Shown: positions 1-15,000 of the stretch, piece by piece
Position numbering within the stretch: the first letter of the stretch is position 1
Layout of the letters: each line of letters begins with the position of its first letter
Assembly: GCA_046049665.1 (NCBI GenBank)
Contig: JBJOQW010000060.1
Location: forward strand, 1-64,000
DNA length: 64,000 nucleotides
Direction: 5' to 3'
Source of the DNA: JAAFHS01 sp046049665
Lineage (GTDB): Bacteria > Pseudomonadota > Alphaproteobacteria > Rhodobacterales > Rhodobacteraceae
The notes under the pieces: model-generated
Seen by the model: only the letters and a program-made list of their open reading frames with translations
Database searches by the model: none
What the model was told of the DNA's origin: nothing
Position numbers and translations under genes: made by a program

Positions 1-3000
1 AATGTGGCTGATCTGTTGGCAGCAACACGGGTTGTTGCGACACCGGGCGATGATGTTCTGACGGGCACGTCTGGGCCGGATACCCTGACGGGTGGTCTGG
101 GCAACGATACGCTGCGCGGCCTGGCTGATGGCGATACCTATATCTACACGCGCGGTGACGGCGTTGATGTGATCGAGGATACCGGCACCGCCACGACCAT
201 CAGCTTGCGCGGCTATGCGCCGGGTGAAGTGCGGCTGCATCTTGATCCGGCCTCGAACCGGTTGGTATTGCAACTGATTGATGGGGGCGAGATCACGACG
301 TCGGGCCTGTCATCGACAGGCGAAATCCGGTTTGAAAACGGGACAGTGTGGCTGAACAGTGCCTTGCAGGGCTTGATTCAGTCAACGCGGGCACAAACAA
401 ACGCGGTGATCGAGGGGGTTTCCTTCTCTGCGGAAACCATCACGGGTGGCTTTGGCAATGATCTGATCGACGGTGGCTCGGGGGCTGAAACCTATGTCTT
501 CCGGGCGGGTGCGGGGCTAGACCGGCTGGTTGATACGGGGTCCACCGCGAATATTGTACGTTTGCAGGGGTTCAATGTGGCGGATGCCACGATCCTGCGC
601 AATCCCGCGGACCCTGCGGCGCTGACGCTGTTGTTTGCGGCCACGGGTGACCGGCTTGAGATTGGCAATGCGTTGACGCGCTCTGCGTCCAACGGCAGTG
701 CGCTTTACGCAAGCTTTGTCTTTGATGACCAGACGCTCAGCATGGCCAGCCTTGTGCAGCGCACAAGTGGTGCAACCGCAGGTGATGACCGTGTGGTCGG
801 GTCTGACCTTAATGACGTGCTGGCCGGTGGTACAGGCAATGACTTGATCATTGCAGGCTTTGGTACAGATCGTGTGGTTTTCGCGCGTGGCGATGGCCAG
901 GACGAGGTGCGCACCTCTGACGCTTTTGGAACCTACGATACGCTGGAAATTCAGGGTTACGCCCTGTCTGATCTGATTGTGGCGCGGCATCCGTGGGATC
1001 CGAATGGCATTGTCTTGCGGTTTGCAGGCACGACCGACAGTATTGCGTGGCGCGCCGTGACCGGATTGGGTGAAATTTCGCTGGCGCAAGTGGTGTTGGC
1101 GGACAGTGCCACAACGCTGACGCTGGAGGATGTGCTGGCGTTGATACCAGCAGGTCCGGGGGCCACGGGCACAGCGGGTGATGATGTACTGACCGGTACG
1201 GATTATGATGACAGCATCGAAGGCTTTGCCGGCGATGATGTGATCGACACCGGTGTCGGCGCCGACCGCATCTATTTTTCCAAGGGCGACGGGCAGGATG
1301 TGGTCTTTGGCAAGGCGGCTGCCGAACTGATCATCGATTCTTATGAACCCGTTTCGCAAGATGGCACCTACGCGCTGACATTGCGCGATGTCACCCCGGA
1401 TGATGTGCTGATCGAGGTCTTGTCGGGTGATCCCATGTTTGGCGGGCCGGCCACATGGCGGCTGTCGATCCTTTCCACGGGCGACAGTTTGTTGATCCAG
1501 AACCCGCAGGATGTGCTGACAGAAATCGTATTTGCGGATGGCACGATCTGGCAGCGATCACAGATAAATGCGGCGGCGTTCAGCCGCGCGCCTGATCTTC
1601 CGACCCGCGATCTCGTGCAGATCACAAATGATGCCGCCCCCATTCAGATGGCCGCTGGCGATCAATACTTCAGAACAACCGACTTCACCCTTCAGCACAA
1701 CTTTGTTTTCAGTTCGACCAGCGGCCACGATGTCATCTATGGCGTCAGAACGCCGGAGTTTTATGCCACCGATACGCTGACCTTTACCGGCATCGCATCG
1801 ACCGATCTGCAAGTGCGTTTCCTTGGCAATGAATACGACGGGCGGTTCCTGCTGACCTTTGGCAGTCTGCAATCCAGCCTGACCATTGTCCTGCAGCCTG
1901 CCGATTTCGGTCTTGACGTGAACTGGGCCGCATCACCCTTTGCATCGCTGCAATTTGCCGACGGGGTGACGCTGACCTGGGAAAGCGTCGTCGCCATGGC
2001 TGATGCCTTGGCGCTGAACGATCCTGCAATGGCGTTGGGGACCATCGCCTATGACCGCAACACCGATAGCGGCGTGCGGTATCTGGCGGTTAATGACCTG
2101 GAACCATGGAATGACTTGCGCAGTATTGCCCTGACTGGGGTTGATGCAACAGACCTGACCTATGCCCGCCGTGGGCGCGATCTGATCGTTTCCATCGCGG
2201 CTGACGCTTTGGGCAATGGCGCCGGGCAGATTGTGGTGCTGAACGCAGGGGGTATGTCCGGGCTGGATATCCGGATTGATGGTCTGACGGTTGCGACACT
2301 GGCCGATATCATGGTGGGCCCTGCGATCACCGGAATCACGGCGGGCGATGATACCATTGATGGTTTTGCTTATGCCGGCCAAACAACTGCGACCGTTGCA
2401 GGCGGGTTGGGCGATGATCTGATCCTTGCGGGAGATATGTATCAGGCCGTGGTCCAATACAGCCGTGGTGATGGAGATGATATCATCACGCAGGCCGGTG
2501 GGCTTGGTGCGCTGCAATTCATGGATGTGCAACTGGACGACGTGACGGTTGACGTGCAGGGGCAGGACATTTTGCTTGTCTTTGCGCCATCAGCGCCCGG
2601 TGGCACTGATGGCGGCAGCATCCGGCTGCTGGGTATTCTGGACGGTGGCTGGATAAGCTTCTCTGGCCAGATCATCTTTGCCGGTGGTGAAATCTGGACG
2701 GCGTCAGATCTTGCCGCCTTCGTTGATGGCAGCACAGCGACGCCGGGCGATGATGTGGTCATCAGCGCGACGCAGGCACAGGTATACGAACAAGGTCTTG
2801 GCAACGATTTCATCCGGACCCAGGATTTTAACGACCAGTATGTTTACCGCAATGGCGATGGCCATGATGTGATCGAGGAATCCGGCGATAACCCGGATAC
2901 TTATGTGCCGCCTGAAATCGTTGATGACCCCTATGTGCTGGTGCCAGGGCGCGATACGCTGGAAATGCCTGATCTGCTGGCTTCTGATGTGGTGTTTGGG

Positions 3001-6000
3001 CGTCTGGGTGATGATCTTGTCATCACGGTGCTGCCGGATGCGCTGCGCGGGATTACTGCGGGGTCAATCACGCTGGTCAATGCGTTCCTGACAACCGAAG
3101 CCGACAGCCGGATCATCGAAGACGTCACCTTTGCCGATGGCAGCATGCTGTCGCTGCGCGATGCGATGGCAACGATTATCGCTGATGCAGCGACTTCTGG
3201 TGCGGATGTGGTTTTGGGGTCATCGCTGGCGGATTTGCTGCACGGTGGGGCAGGCAATGACCTGCTGGATGGGCGGCTTGGCAATGATACTTACATTTAT
3301 GCACGCGGCGATAGGCATGATGAACTGGCACCTCTGGCACCGTCAGAGCTTTATGGCGGCGTTGCGACTCCGCTGAATACCCTGACTTTGACCGGTATTG
3401 CAGCGGCGCAGGTTTCGGCACGGCTGGAACCCAACGGGATTTTGCTGCTGATTGCAGAAACATCGCCGGGTGCAGGGGATGGCGGGTCTGTGCTGATCCG
3501 TAGTGCGAATTATGCCGAAAGCCTGAATGATCTTGCCGTGAACCGGGTGGATTTCGCGGATGGCACGAACTGGACTGTGACCCAGCTTTACAGCCTTGCC
3601 CTTGCGGGGCTGGCGGGTGACGGGGATGACAGTCTGCTGGGCAGCACGCGCGATGATACGCTGGCGGGCGAAGCGGGCAATGACCTGCTCTTTGGCGGGT
3701 CTGGCAATGATACTTATTTTTATGCGCGCGGTGATGGCATTGACCGCATTTATGAAACCACCTTCAGCGGCCAATCCAATACCCTGCGCCTGACCGGCAT
3801 CCTTGCGTCCGATGTGACCCTGCGCCCCGGTGCGGGAACGGACCTGCAAGTGCTGATCGCACCAAGTGCTGCAACTGTGGCAGATGGCGGCCGGATCGTT
3901 GTGTCCGAAGGGCTGGCCACCGGAACCCGTGGCATTCAGCAAATTGTCTTTGATGATGGCACGACATGGGCGCGCAGCGCTTTTGGCGGGCTGATCGCGG
4001 CGTCGATCCGGACCGGTGGAAATGACCGGATTACCGGCACTGCGTCGGCCGATACACTGGACGGTGGCGCTGGCAATGATGTGCTGCTGGGCGATCAGGG
4101 CGGTGATACCTACATCTTCCGTCGTGGTGACGGGATCGACCAGATCCGCGATACCAGCGGTGAGGATGTGCTGCGCATTTTCGGCTATACGGCGGCCGAT
4201 GTCGAATTCAGCCGCAATGGTGCCACGGGCGCTGATCTGATCATCCGCTTTGCCGATGATACTGACGGGATCGTGGTGCTGGATGCGTTGGCGTCTGGGT
4301 CGAATGCGATTGAACGGATCGAGTTTGCCGATACCTCTGAAGTTGTGTTGCGTGCCGAAGTGACTGCGGCCCTTGCGGCGGCGCAGACGACCATCGGGAA
4401 CGATGTCATCATCGGGACAAACGGCGATGATGATCTGCGTGGTGGGCTTGGCAATGACCTGATGTCGGGCGGACCTGCCAGCGACACCTATCGCTTTGTC
4501 ACCGGTGACGGCGATGACCGGATTTCTGACCTTGGCGCAAGTGGCACTGACCGGCTGGTGCTGGACGTGAATGCGGCCGATCTGGTTTATGCGTTGCGGT
4601 TGGGGCCAGATGGCCTTGATCTGGTGCTGCGCCTGCCCGGTGAACGGGACCGGATCATTCTGGAAAACACGTTGGGCACCGCCCAGCAGGGCATCGAAGA
4701 AATTGCCTTTGCCGATGGCACGGTCTGGAACCGTGATGCCATGCGCGCGGCCACGCTGGTGGATGCGCAGACGGCAGGGGATGACAATCTATGGGGCTAT
4801 GCCGGGGCCGATACCATTGCCATGGGTGCGGGCGATGATGTGGCATATGGTATGGCGGGTGGCGATACCTATGTCGTGCGGCGCGGCGACGGGGCAGACC
4901 GGATTGTGGAAGTTGTGGATGCAGCGTCAATCGACGTGGTTGATTTCCGCGATTACGTTTCCAGCGAAGTGTCAGTGACGCAATTGTTCAAGGGATCGAC
5001 GAGTGTCGAGTTCCGCTTCCTCAGTTCCGGCGGTACGCTGATCGTTGAAAATGCACTGGCCAGCGATGGTGGTGGGATCGAAAGCTACCAGTTCAGCGAT
5101 GGTGTGGTCTGGACGGCGGCCAATATCGTGACACGGCTTGCCAACACGGCACCCGAGGCCGTGGCAGATGGCTATTTCTCGGTTGTCAGCGGTCAGTCGC
5201 TGACGCTGACAGCCGCGCAACTGCTGCGCAATGACTTTGACCCGGATAATGACGCGTTGCAGCTGGTCTGGGTTGACGGTGGCGAAAATGGCTTTGCGGA
5301 AATTGATGCGCAGGGGCGTGTGGTTTTCGTGCCTGCAGTGGGCTTCAGTGGGCCCGCGCAGTTTACCTATACCATATCTGACGGGCGCGGCGGTTTTGCC
5401 ACCGGCGTGGTTGATCTGCGTGTGCGGCCATTGGCCGAAGCGCGCGATGATGCGGGCTTCAGTGTGGCCGAAGATGGCACCTTGCAGATCAGCGGCGCAC
5501 AGCTGTTGGCCAATGATGCCGATGGTGACCGCATGGTCATCGGTCAGGTGCGCGATGCCCTTGGCGGCAGCGTGAATCTGTCCAGTTCAGGCAATATCAC
5601 CTTTGTGGCGGCGCCCAATTTCAATGGCACGGCACAGTTTACCTATGTGGCCAACACGCCCGAAGGGGGCATCGGCACGGGCATCGTGCGCATTGCCGTA
5701 ACAGCGGTGAATGATGCGCCAACGGCCGTGACCGATACAGTTGCTGCCTTTGATGAAAACACCAGTCTGGTGATTTCCGCAGACAGCCTGATTGCCAATG
5801 ACAGTGATATCGACGGCAATGCCGTCACGCTTGTCGGGGTTTCGGGTACGGCTGACATCAGCGTTGTGCTGGCGGCTGATGGCAACATCACTATCACCCC
5901 ACGTGCCGAATTCTATGGCCAAGCGTTCTTCAACTATACGTTGCAGGACAGTGTTGGGGCCACATCCACGGGCCGGGTGAATGTCTTCATCAACCCGGTC

Positions 6001-9000
6001 AATTCAACGCCAGTGGCAGGTGCAGACAGCTTTGCCACCAATGAAGATACGCCGATCTTTGTGGCCTTGCCTGACCTTCTGGCAAATGACACCGATGCAG
6101 ACGGCGATGCGCTGACCATCCTGCGCATCGAGGGCGCGTTTGGCGGCACGGCGCAGCTTTACCCCAACGGGGTAGAGTTCATTCCGACCCCGAATTTCCA
6201 CGGCACGGCCGGATTCCGTTATTTCGTTGCGGACGGGCAGGGTGGCGTCACCTCAGCCCTGGCTCTGGTGCAGGTGGCGTCGGTCAATGATAACCCGGAT
6301 GCGCGCAATGACAGTTATGACCGCCAAGGGTTTGAAGAACTGCGCGGGTTTGAAGATCAGGCGATTGTCATTCAGATCGCTGACCTGTTGAACAATGACA
6401 GCGATATCGAACCGGGCGCGCTGATCTTCCAGTCGGCCTCGCAGGCGGTTGGTGGCACGCTGGCACTGCCGGGCGATGGCACGATCATCTTTACTCCGGA
6501 TGCAGATTTCTGGGGTGAGGCGACGTTCTCATACGTCATTCAGGATGCGGATGGCGCGGTTGATGCGGCCGAAGTCACCATGTTCTTTGCGAATGTTGAT
6601 GACGCAGGTCCGGTGGCCGTAACCGATACGATTGTCGTGGTTGAAGATACGCCGCGCCTTGTTCCGATCAGCGTTCTGCTGGCCAACGATTACGACATTG
6701 ATCGTGATCCCATTACAATCGTCGGATACGGTGAAACGCTGGCGACCAGCCATGGCACGCTGACGCAGTATGATGCGACGAACCTGCTGTTCACGCCGGG
6801 GTTGAATGCCACGGGGCCGACGCGGTTTTTCTACACGATTACAGATGGCATCTTTGAACCCACACGGGGCTTTATCTGGTTCGAAATGCTGGCCGTCAAC
6901 GATGAGCCGGTTGCCCAAGATGACTTTGGTTATGTGACGCAACAGGGTGTGCCCTTGGTGCTGCGCATTTCTGATCTGATGGCAAATGATGCAGATGTCG
7001 AAAACACGGTGCTTGCCTTCAGCCGCGTTTTTGCCAACAGCACGGGCACGATCGAGGTCTGGCAGGATCAGTTCATCGTGGTCGATACGGGCACGGCCTT
7101 CACGGGCGATCTGACGGTTGATTATGAAGTGACAGATGGCGCGTTGACCGACACAGCGCGTGTGCGTGCAACGGTGACGGCAGGCTACAACGGTACGGTT
7201 GTGGGCACGGATCTGGTTGATCTGCTGGTCGGTACGGATCAGGGCGAAACCATCCGTGGTCTGGCGGGCAATGATACCATCCGAGCGCTGGCTGGCGACG
7301 ATGTGATCTTTGGCGGCACGGGGGCAGATGTCATTCTGGCCGGTGACGGGTTTGATACGGTTGATTTCGCCACGTCCACGATTGGCGTACGCGCCAGCAT
7401 TGCAACGCGCTTTGGCCAGGGTGGCGATGCGCAGGGCGACGAGTACTTTGGCGTTGAGGCGCTGGCCGGGTCGGCCTTTGGCGATACGCTGGATGGCGGG
7501 ATTGGCGATAACCTGCTGGTTGGGCGCGATGGTCATGATGCGTTGTCAGGTGCCGAAGGCGTGGACACGCTGCAGGGTGGTGAAGGCAACGACACGCTGA
7601 CAGGTGGTTCCGGGGCCGATATCCTGTCGGGCGGTGATGGGTCTGATACGGCCGATTACACAGGCAGCGTTGACGCAGTGAACGTGTCGCTGGCAGCGCT
7701 GGCGGCATCTGGCGGGGATGCAGCAGGTGATGTGCTGACATCCATCGAAAACCTGACGGGCACAGAAGGCAATGACGCGCTGGAAGGTGACGGTCAGGCG
7801 AACGTTCTTTCAGGCGGGCGCGGAAATGACACGCTGACCGGTGGCGCAGGTGATGATATGCTGTCGGGTGGGCGTGGGGCCGATGCGCTGTTTGGCGGTG
7901 ATGGCATTGATATCGCCAGCTATGCACAGTCGGAAACCGGCGTGTTGGTCAACCTTGCCGACCTTGCCTCCAGTGGTGGCGATGCGGCAGGCGATACCTT
8001 TACCGGCATTGAAATCATCGAGGCCAGCTTCCACGCCGATACGCTGATCGGTGACGCGGGTGACAACCGTCTGCGCGGTGGCGCGGGCGGTGACCTGATT
8101 GATGGCGGTGCCGGTTTTGACACGGCAGATTACACGACATCATCCAGCGCAGTGGCGGTTGATCTGGGGGCCGGCACGGGGTCTGCGGGTGATGCCGCGG
8201 GCGATACGCTGGCGGGTATCGAACTGGTGCTGGGTTCCAACTGGAACGATACGCTGGTTGGCGGCGCAGGGGATGAAACCTTCGATGCGGGCCTTGGCAA
8301 TGACCAGCTCGCAGGTGCTGGCGGGTCTGACAGCTATCGCTTTGGGTTTGGATCGGGCAATGACACGCTGACGGAAAGCGCGGTTGCGGGCGTTGACACA
8401 GTGGTGCTGACAGGCACGGTGCTGCGGCGCGATGTATCCTTGGTGCGCGAAGGCGACGATCTGCTGATCGAGCTGGAAAACACCGGCGGTTTCCTGACCG
8501 ATACGCTGCGCGTGACGGGGCATTTCGCGGGCGATGGCGCGGGGATCGAGGCGATTGCCTTCAGCGAAGGGTTGATCTGGGATCGGGTTGCAATTGAAAA
8601 CCTGTCCCGTCTGGGCCGGTTCAATGCGGCCAATGATCTTGTCCGCTTCCAGGTTGAGGACGTGGAATCGATCATCGACCCATCCGATTTGTTGCTGAAC
8701 GACGCTGCCGAAGGCGTGGAAGACCTTGAACTTGTCTCGGTCACCGGCCTTGGCGGGGCGACGGCCAGCATTGATGCCAACGGGATGATCCGGTTCCAGG
8801 GTGCGCTGAACCAGAATGGCGACGCGTTCTTTGACTATACGGTGCGTGATGCCTATGGGCGCGAAAGCACGGCGCGGGTCGAGGTGAACCTGACGCCCGT
8901 GAACGATGCGCCTGTTGCGGGCAATGACCAGGGCTTTGTGGGCACCGAGGATACGGTGCTTGTGATCCGCATTGCTGATCTTTTGGCCAATGATAGCGAT

Positions 9001-12000
9001 GTTGATGGCGATGCACTTACCATTGGTGCCCTGAGCGCACTGCGCGATCTGGATGGCAATCCGCTTTATTCGGGTGGGCAATACAACCTGACCAATGGCC
9101 GGGCCACCGTTTCGGATGAGTTCATCTACTTCGAACCGCGCCCCGACCATTTCGGCTTTGCCGGGTTCCGCTATGTGCTGGATGATGGCAATGGCGGCAC
9201 GGCGATAGGCGAAGTGATCCTGAACTTTACCGGCGAGAATGATGCCCCAAGCGGGGATGACTCGCTTACCGTGCGCCTTGGCCGGGTAAACGAGATCAGC
9301 GTCAACACTCTGATGCTGAATGACCGCGATCCGGAAGGTGACGACTTTACATTCAGCAATGTGCTGTCAGGCACAAACGGAACAGCCACGCTTTCGGCTG
9401 ATGGTGAAACTGTTCTGTTTACGGCAGATGCACTGGGCGATGCTGTCTTTACCTATGTGCTGACCGACGAATTCGGTGCAAGCCGCACGATCACGGTCGA
9501 ACTGACCGTGCGACCACTGAACGACCCGCCAAGTGCAGGCGATGATGACCTGGAAACGTACGAGGATCAGGCGATCATCATTGATCCGGCAACACTGCTG
9601 GGCAATGACAGCGACCAGAACGGGAACGCGCTGACGATTACCGCGTTAGATCCGTTTGCCTTGAATGGCCGCGTGGCCTTTGACGCAAACGGGATGATCG
9701 TGTTCACGCCGCGCGCCAATTATAACGGCGTTGCCAGCTTTGATTACACCATCAGTGATGGCGAAGGTGGCACGGATACGGCAACGGTGACCGTTACAAT
9801 CGTGCCGCGCAACGATGCGCCGGTGGTGCGCCCGGATGTGGTGGGCGGGCTGGAAGACCGGCCAATCATCGTACTGCCGGGTGAGACATTCGGCAACGAC
9901 TACGACCCTGAAGGTGATGTGCTGTTCTTCAGCGGAATTGATTTCCTGGGTGTGCTTGCAGACATGCCAGAGGACCGTGTTGTAGATGCATCGCTTGGGT
10001 TTGTGACGGATAAACTGGCGGCCGGTACCGTGGTTGCGGCGGCGTTGGCTGATGGGTCTGCACTGCCTGCATGGCTGAATTTTGACCCCGTTACCCTGAT
10101 GTTCAGCGGCGAAATGCCTGTCGGGCAGGTTGATGATCTTTCGGTCGCAGTGACCTTCACCTTGTCCGCTGCGTTGGGCAGTCTCACGTATACTGTGGCA
10201 CAGGTTTTGGCGCCGACTGATGCGGTGGCACTGCTTGCAGGCGTGCCGCTGGCTACCGGTCTTGCCCTGATGGAAACCGAAGCCCGCAGCCTGTTCAATG
10301 CAATTCAGGATCGGGATGCCTTGGCTGAATACTCGATCATCCCAGCCTTCCCGTCCGGGCAAACCACTGTGCCCTATGACCCCGACACTTATGACTTTGA
10401 ACCCGGTATCTGGACAGCCTCAGCGCCGTCAGGCCGCGATCTGCCGGACTGGATTTCATTCGATCCGGTCACCATGGTTCTGGCCGTGGATGCGGCCTTT
10501 GTTCCGCAAGGCGCTGGCCCGGTAACGGTGCGTGTTTCGCACCTGCCGCAACAGCCTGATCTGCTGAACGGATGGCTGACCACGGTTGACGGCAGCTTTG
10601 CCATTGACGTGGTGATTGATCCGGCCCTTGGGGTGCCCGCGTCAATCAACGCACTGCTGGCCGCGCAGGCGTTCTTTGCTGTCCAAGGCCTGTTTGCCGT
10701 GCCGGTTGATGAAACGGCGACGGTGACGCTGGCCAATGGCGGTGCTTTGCCCGCATGGCTGACGTTTGATCCAGTGACCTTGACCCTGACTGGTACGCCG
10801 CCCGAAGGCGACTATGTCGGAGCACTTGATGTGCGCCTTGCGATGCCCGCCACGGCGGACCGCCCGGCGTTTGCTTTGGTAACCGAACTGGCGGTTGATG
10901 CGGTTCTGGACACCAACCCGATGCAGGGCTTTGACTGGCAGGTTGTGAACAACCGCGTGGTATTCACCACGCCCGAGGATTTTGACGGAAGCTTTGTCTT
11001 TACCTACAGCGCCGAAGATACCCTTGGGGCTGTGTCTGCGGATGCGGCCATAGTCGTGGTCAACGTCGATGGGCGGCCGGAAATCATTGATGCGGTTGCC
11101 GATAATCTGGTGATGACGTCGGCTACCACGTTTGACATTTCGGTGGCCGATCTGCTGGCCAATGATTTTGCCTTGCCGGGCAATACCCTGCGCTTGTCCG
11201 CCTTTACCCAACCGGGTGTTGGCAACCTGCAGATCGTGGCCACGGTGATTGATGCTGTGGCGCTTTCGGGCATTGCACCGCTGGAAGGGGCTGTATGGTC
11301 TGCCAGCATGACCGGGGGCGAAGCGGCCCCTTCATGGCTGACGTTGAACCCCAGCACCGGGCAGTTGTTCGCGCGTCTGCCGCTGGATTATCAGGGGACG
11401 CTGTCGTTTGAACTGACCCGCACAGCGCCTGATGGCATCGAAGTAACGGAAACTGTCGCCCAACCGCTGGATGGGACGACCGGGGCCGTACTGCGCTATA
11501 CGCTGAACAATGACACGGCGACAGAAACCACCTTCCGCTACACGATCACCAATGATGTGGATGAGGTATCCAGCGCGACGGTCAATATTGCCTTCAACCG
11601 CAACCTGACGGCCAATGATGACGCGTTCGTCACGGTCGAAGATGAGCCGCTGGTCATTTCCGTTGCCGCGTTGCTGGCCAATGATGTTGACACCGATGGC
11701 GATACGATCAGCTTTGTATCGCTTTCGAATGTGGTGAACGGCACGGCGACAATTGCCGATGGCGTGATCACCTTCACGCCCACGCCAAACTTTGATGGCC
11801 TGGCGCGGTTTGACTATACGATCACCGATGGCAATGGCCGCACCGATGTGGCCCGCGTCGAGATTGATGTTCTTGAGAACAACGCAGCCCCGGTTCTGGG
11901 CCGCGATGTGTTTGTGGGCATTGAGGATACGCCAGTCGAATTCTTTGTGGCGCAACTTCTGGCCAATGACTTCGATCCGAACGGTGACATGCTGACCTTC

Positions 12001-15000
12001 CTTGGCTTCGATGTGCCTGTCGGCTTGCGGGTGTTCCAGCTGCCGGACGGCAGCTGGCAGGTGATGCCGGATGTCAATCTGAACGGTACGCTGACGCTGG
12101 GCTACCGCGTGACAGACGGGCGTGAAACCACGACGGGTGTGATTGACATCAATCTGGCTGCCGTGAACGATGCGCCGGTCATTGTTCCCGATGCGGTGCT
12201 GGCAACTGATGAGGACGTGGCACTGGTCATTCCGATGGCCGCACTTCTGGCCAATGACTATGATCCCGAAGGTGATGCCTTTACCGTGATCGAGGTTTAT
12301 GACCCCGACAATGGCACCGTCACCCTGACGAATGGTGTGGCCACCTTTACGCCACGCGCAGATTACTCTGGCAACGCAGGCTTCCGTTATGTGCTGGAAG
12401 ATGCGTTCGGTGCGCGCAGCGAAGGCTATGCACAGGTGCAGGTCAGCCCGACAGTGGACGCGCCGTTTTCCGTTCTTGATACGGCCACCATGGATGAGGA
12501 CGGCAGCCTGCTGATTGATCCGTCAACGCTGCTTGCCAATGACATCAGCCCTGACGGCGATCCGTTGGTTTTCCTTGGCTTTGCATCATCTGCAATCACG
12601 CAGGAAGGGGCCCTCTACCGCTACACTCCTGCTGCAAACCAGAACGGTACGGTCAACCTGACCTACACGATCACCAATGGATCAGGTGTGCCGGTGGATG
12701 GCGTGTTGCGTGTTTCGATCATGCCACAGCCTGATGCGCCGATTGCCGGAACTGATACACTGACGGTGGATGAGAATGGTGTGCTTGTCATTGCCACATC
12801 AACCTTGTTGGCAAATGATCGGGACCCGGATGTTCAGGGCATCAGCATCACAGCCGTTGGCGATGCAGTCGGCGTGACCGTGGACCTGCAGCCCAACAGG
12901 CAGATCACGATTACACCCATCGCCAATTGGACTGGTCCTGCAAGCTTTGGCTACACCCTGACAGACAGCACAGGGCTGACGTCCCAAGGGTTGGTCAATG
13001 TGACGATCAACCCGGTAAATGAGGCGCCTGTCCTTGCGGCCCCGCTGTCAGACCGTCTGGCAACCGAGGAAACGGCCTTCACCATCGCGCTGCAAACAAA
13101 CCTGTTCAGCGATCCTGACGGTGATCCGCTGACCTTTACGTTGACCAGTGCTGATGGCACGGCCCTGCCGTCATGGATCGGCTTTGATCCGTTGACACAA
13201 ACCATGTCAGGCCTGCCACCCGCAGACTTTGTCGGCACGATCATGCTGCGGCTGACCGCGTCGGATGGCCAGATCAGTATCAGTGACGATTTCGCGCTGA
13301 ATGTGCTGAACACGCAGGATCCGCCGGTGTTGCTGCGCGCCCTTGAGGACCGCGCGATTGACAGTACAGGGGCGGCCATTCGTGAAGGCATGCCTTTCAC
13401 ACTGGCGGCTGATACCGCAGCTTTCAGCGATCCCGACGGACAGCCTCTGGCCTTCCAGGCGCGGCTCGAATCTGGCGCGGCGCTGCCGTCCTGGTTGCGG
13501 TTCAACGGCACATCGTTCACGGGTACCCCGCCCGCGGGTGCTGCGGGCACTATTGCGATTACCATGTCGGCAAGTGATGGCGCGGCCATCGTATCGGATA
13601 CCTTCAACCTGACCATCGCGCCGCCATTGGTGGCACCTTACGACAATGTGATCACCGGGAATGGCACGATCACGGGGACGGCTCTGCGTGATCATCTGAT
13701 CGGCGGCACAGGCAATGACACGTTCCGTGATCTTGCAGGGAATGACGATGCCTTTGGCGGTGCCGGCAATGACACGTTCTTTGCCGATGCCGGTGAAGAC
13801 CTGTATGATGGCGGCGACGGTATCGACCGCGTCAACTATTCTGGCGCCACGGCGGGCCTGTCGATCTTCATGGGCGCGCCGACGCAAAGCACTGGCATTG
13901 CCATGGGCGACCGGTTTGTTGGCATCGAATACCTGTTGGGGTCGAACTTTGGCGATGTCATCATTTCGCAGGGCCTGACCCGGCTGTACGGCCTGGGCGG
14001 CGACGATGTGCTGGCTGACAGCACGGGTACGCAGCAGCTGTGGGGCGGTGACGGGCGCGATATCTTCCTGTTCGTCGATGGTGATCAGGCGCAGGACAAG
14101 ATCATGGATTTTGTACTGGGTCAGGATGTGATTGATCTGTCCCGCTGGGGGGTTACCAGTTTTGACCAGTTGGTCATTCGGGAACTTGTGACAGGGGCAG
14201 GTGTCGCCACCGGCGATCTGTCGATTTCCTTCAATGGCGAGTCGCTGACGCTGGAAGGCTACGGTGCCGCGCGCATTCCGCTGTTCAACGCGTCCAGCTT
14301 TATTTTTGCCGATCCGACACAGATTGACCCGAACCGTTGGGCCGGGGCAACGGTTGATGGCACAGCGGGCAATGACCTGATGAATGGCGCGTTCCGGGAT
14401 GTGGACGGGCAGGGCATATCGGGCGGCGGACAGACCATTCTGGCCAGGCTTGGCAATGACACCATCTTTGATGGGCCGGGCAATGACGCGGTCTTTGGTG
14501 GTGACGGCAATGATACCATTCACAATGGCATCGGGTCCGATACCATTGATGGCGGGGCAGGGCGCGACGTGCTGAGCTATGTCTATGTGGATGGGGGCAT
14601 TCTGTTCGACATGGCCAACCAGACGGCCAATGCAGGGCAGGCAGCCGGTGATCTGGCCACGGGTATCGAATGGTTGCATGGGTCTGATTTCTCGGACGTG
14701 ATCTTTGGCGGAAGCCTTGCCCTGATTGATGGGCGTGCCGGCGATGATTACATCCGCGACGGTGCAGGCACCCAGCAGCTGACCGGGGGGGCAGGTCTTG
14801 ATACCTTTGCCTTTGGCGCGGGTGACCGGGCTTCTGACCGGGTGCTGGATTTCGTTGTTGGCGAAGACAAGCTGGATCTGAGCGCCTGGGGTGTCACCGC
14901 CCTGTCGCAACTGACGATCACTGCGCGGCAGACCACGTCGGGCAATGGCTCCATCCGCAATGATGTTCTGGTCACCTATGGGCGCGAAACGGTCATACTT

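Noticed and set aside
517..1359. Long minus-strand open frame of 280 codons inside the RTX gene
   Set aside because: It mirrors the repeat coding strand and has no ribosome site or protein-like pattern; such antisense frames are expected in GC-rich repeats.
7240..8330. Regular short DNA repeats that could suggest a CRISPR array
   Set aside because: The repeats are nine-residue codon repeats of the RTX motif, vary in sequence and have no constant repeat-spacer layout.
13207..14910. Minus-strand open frame of 567 codons opposite the RTX gene end
   Set aside because: Size is impressive but the translation is Arg/Gln/His-rich with no domain, and the plus strand is clearly coding RTX repeats.
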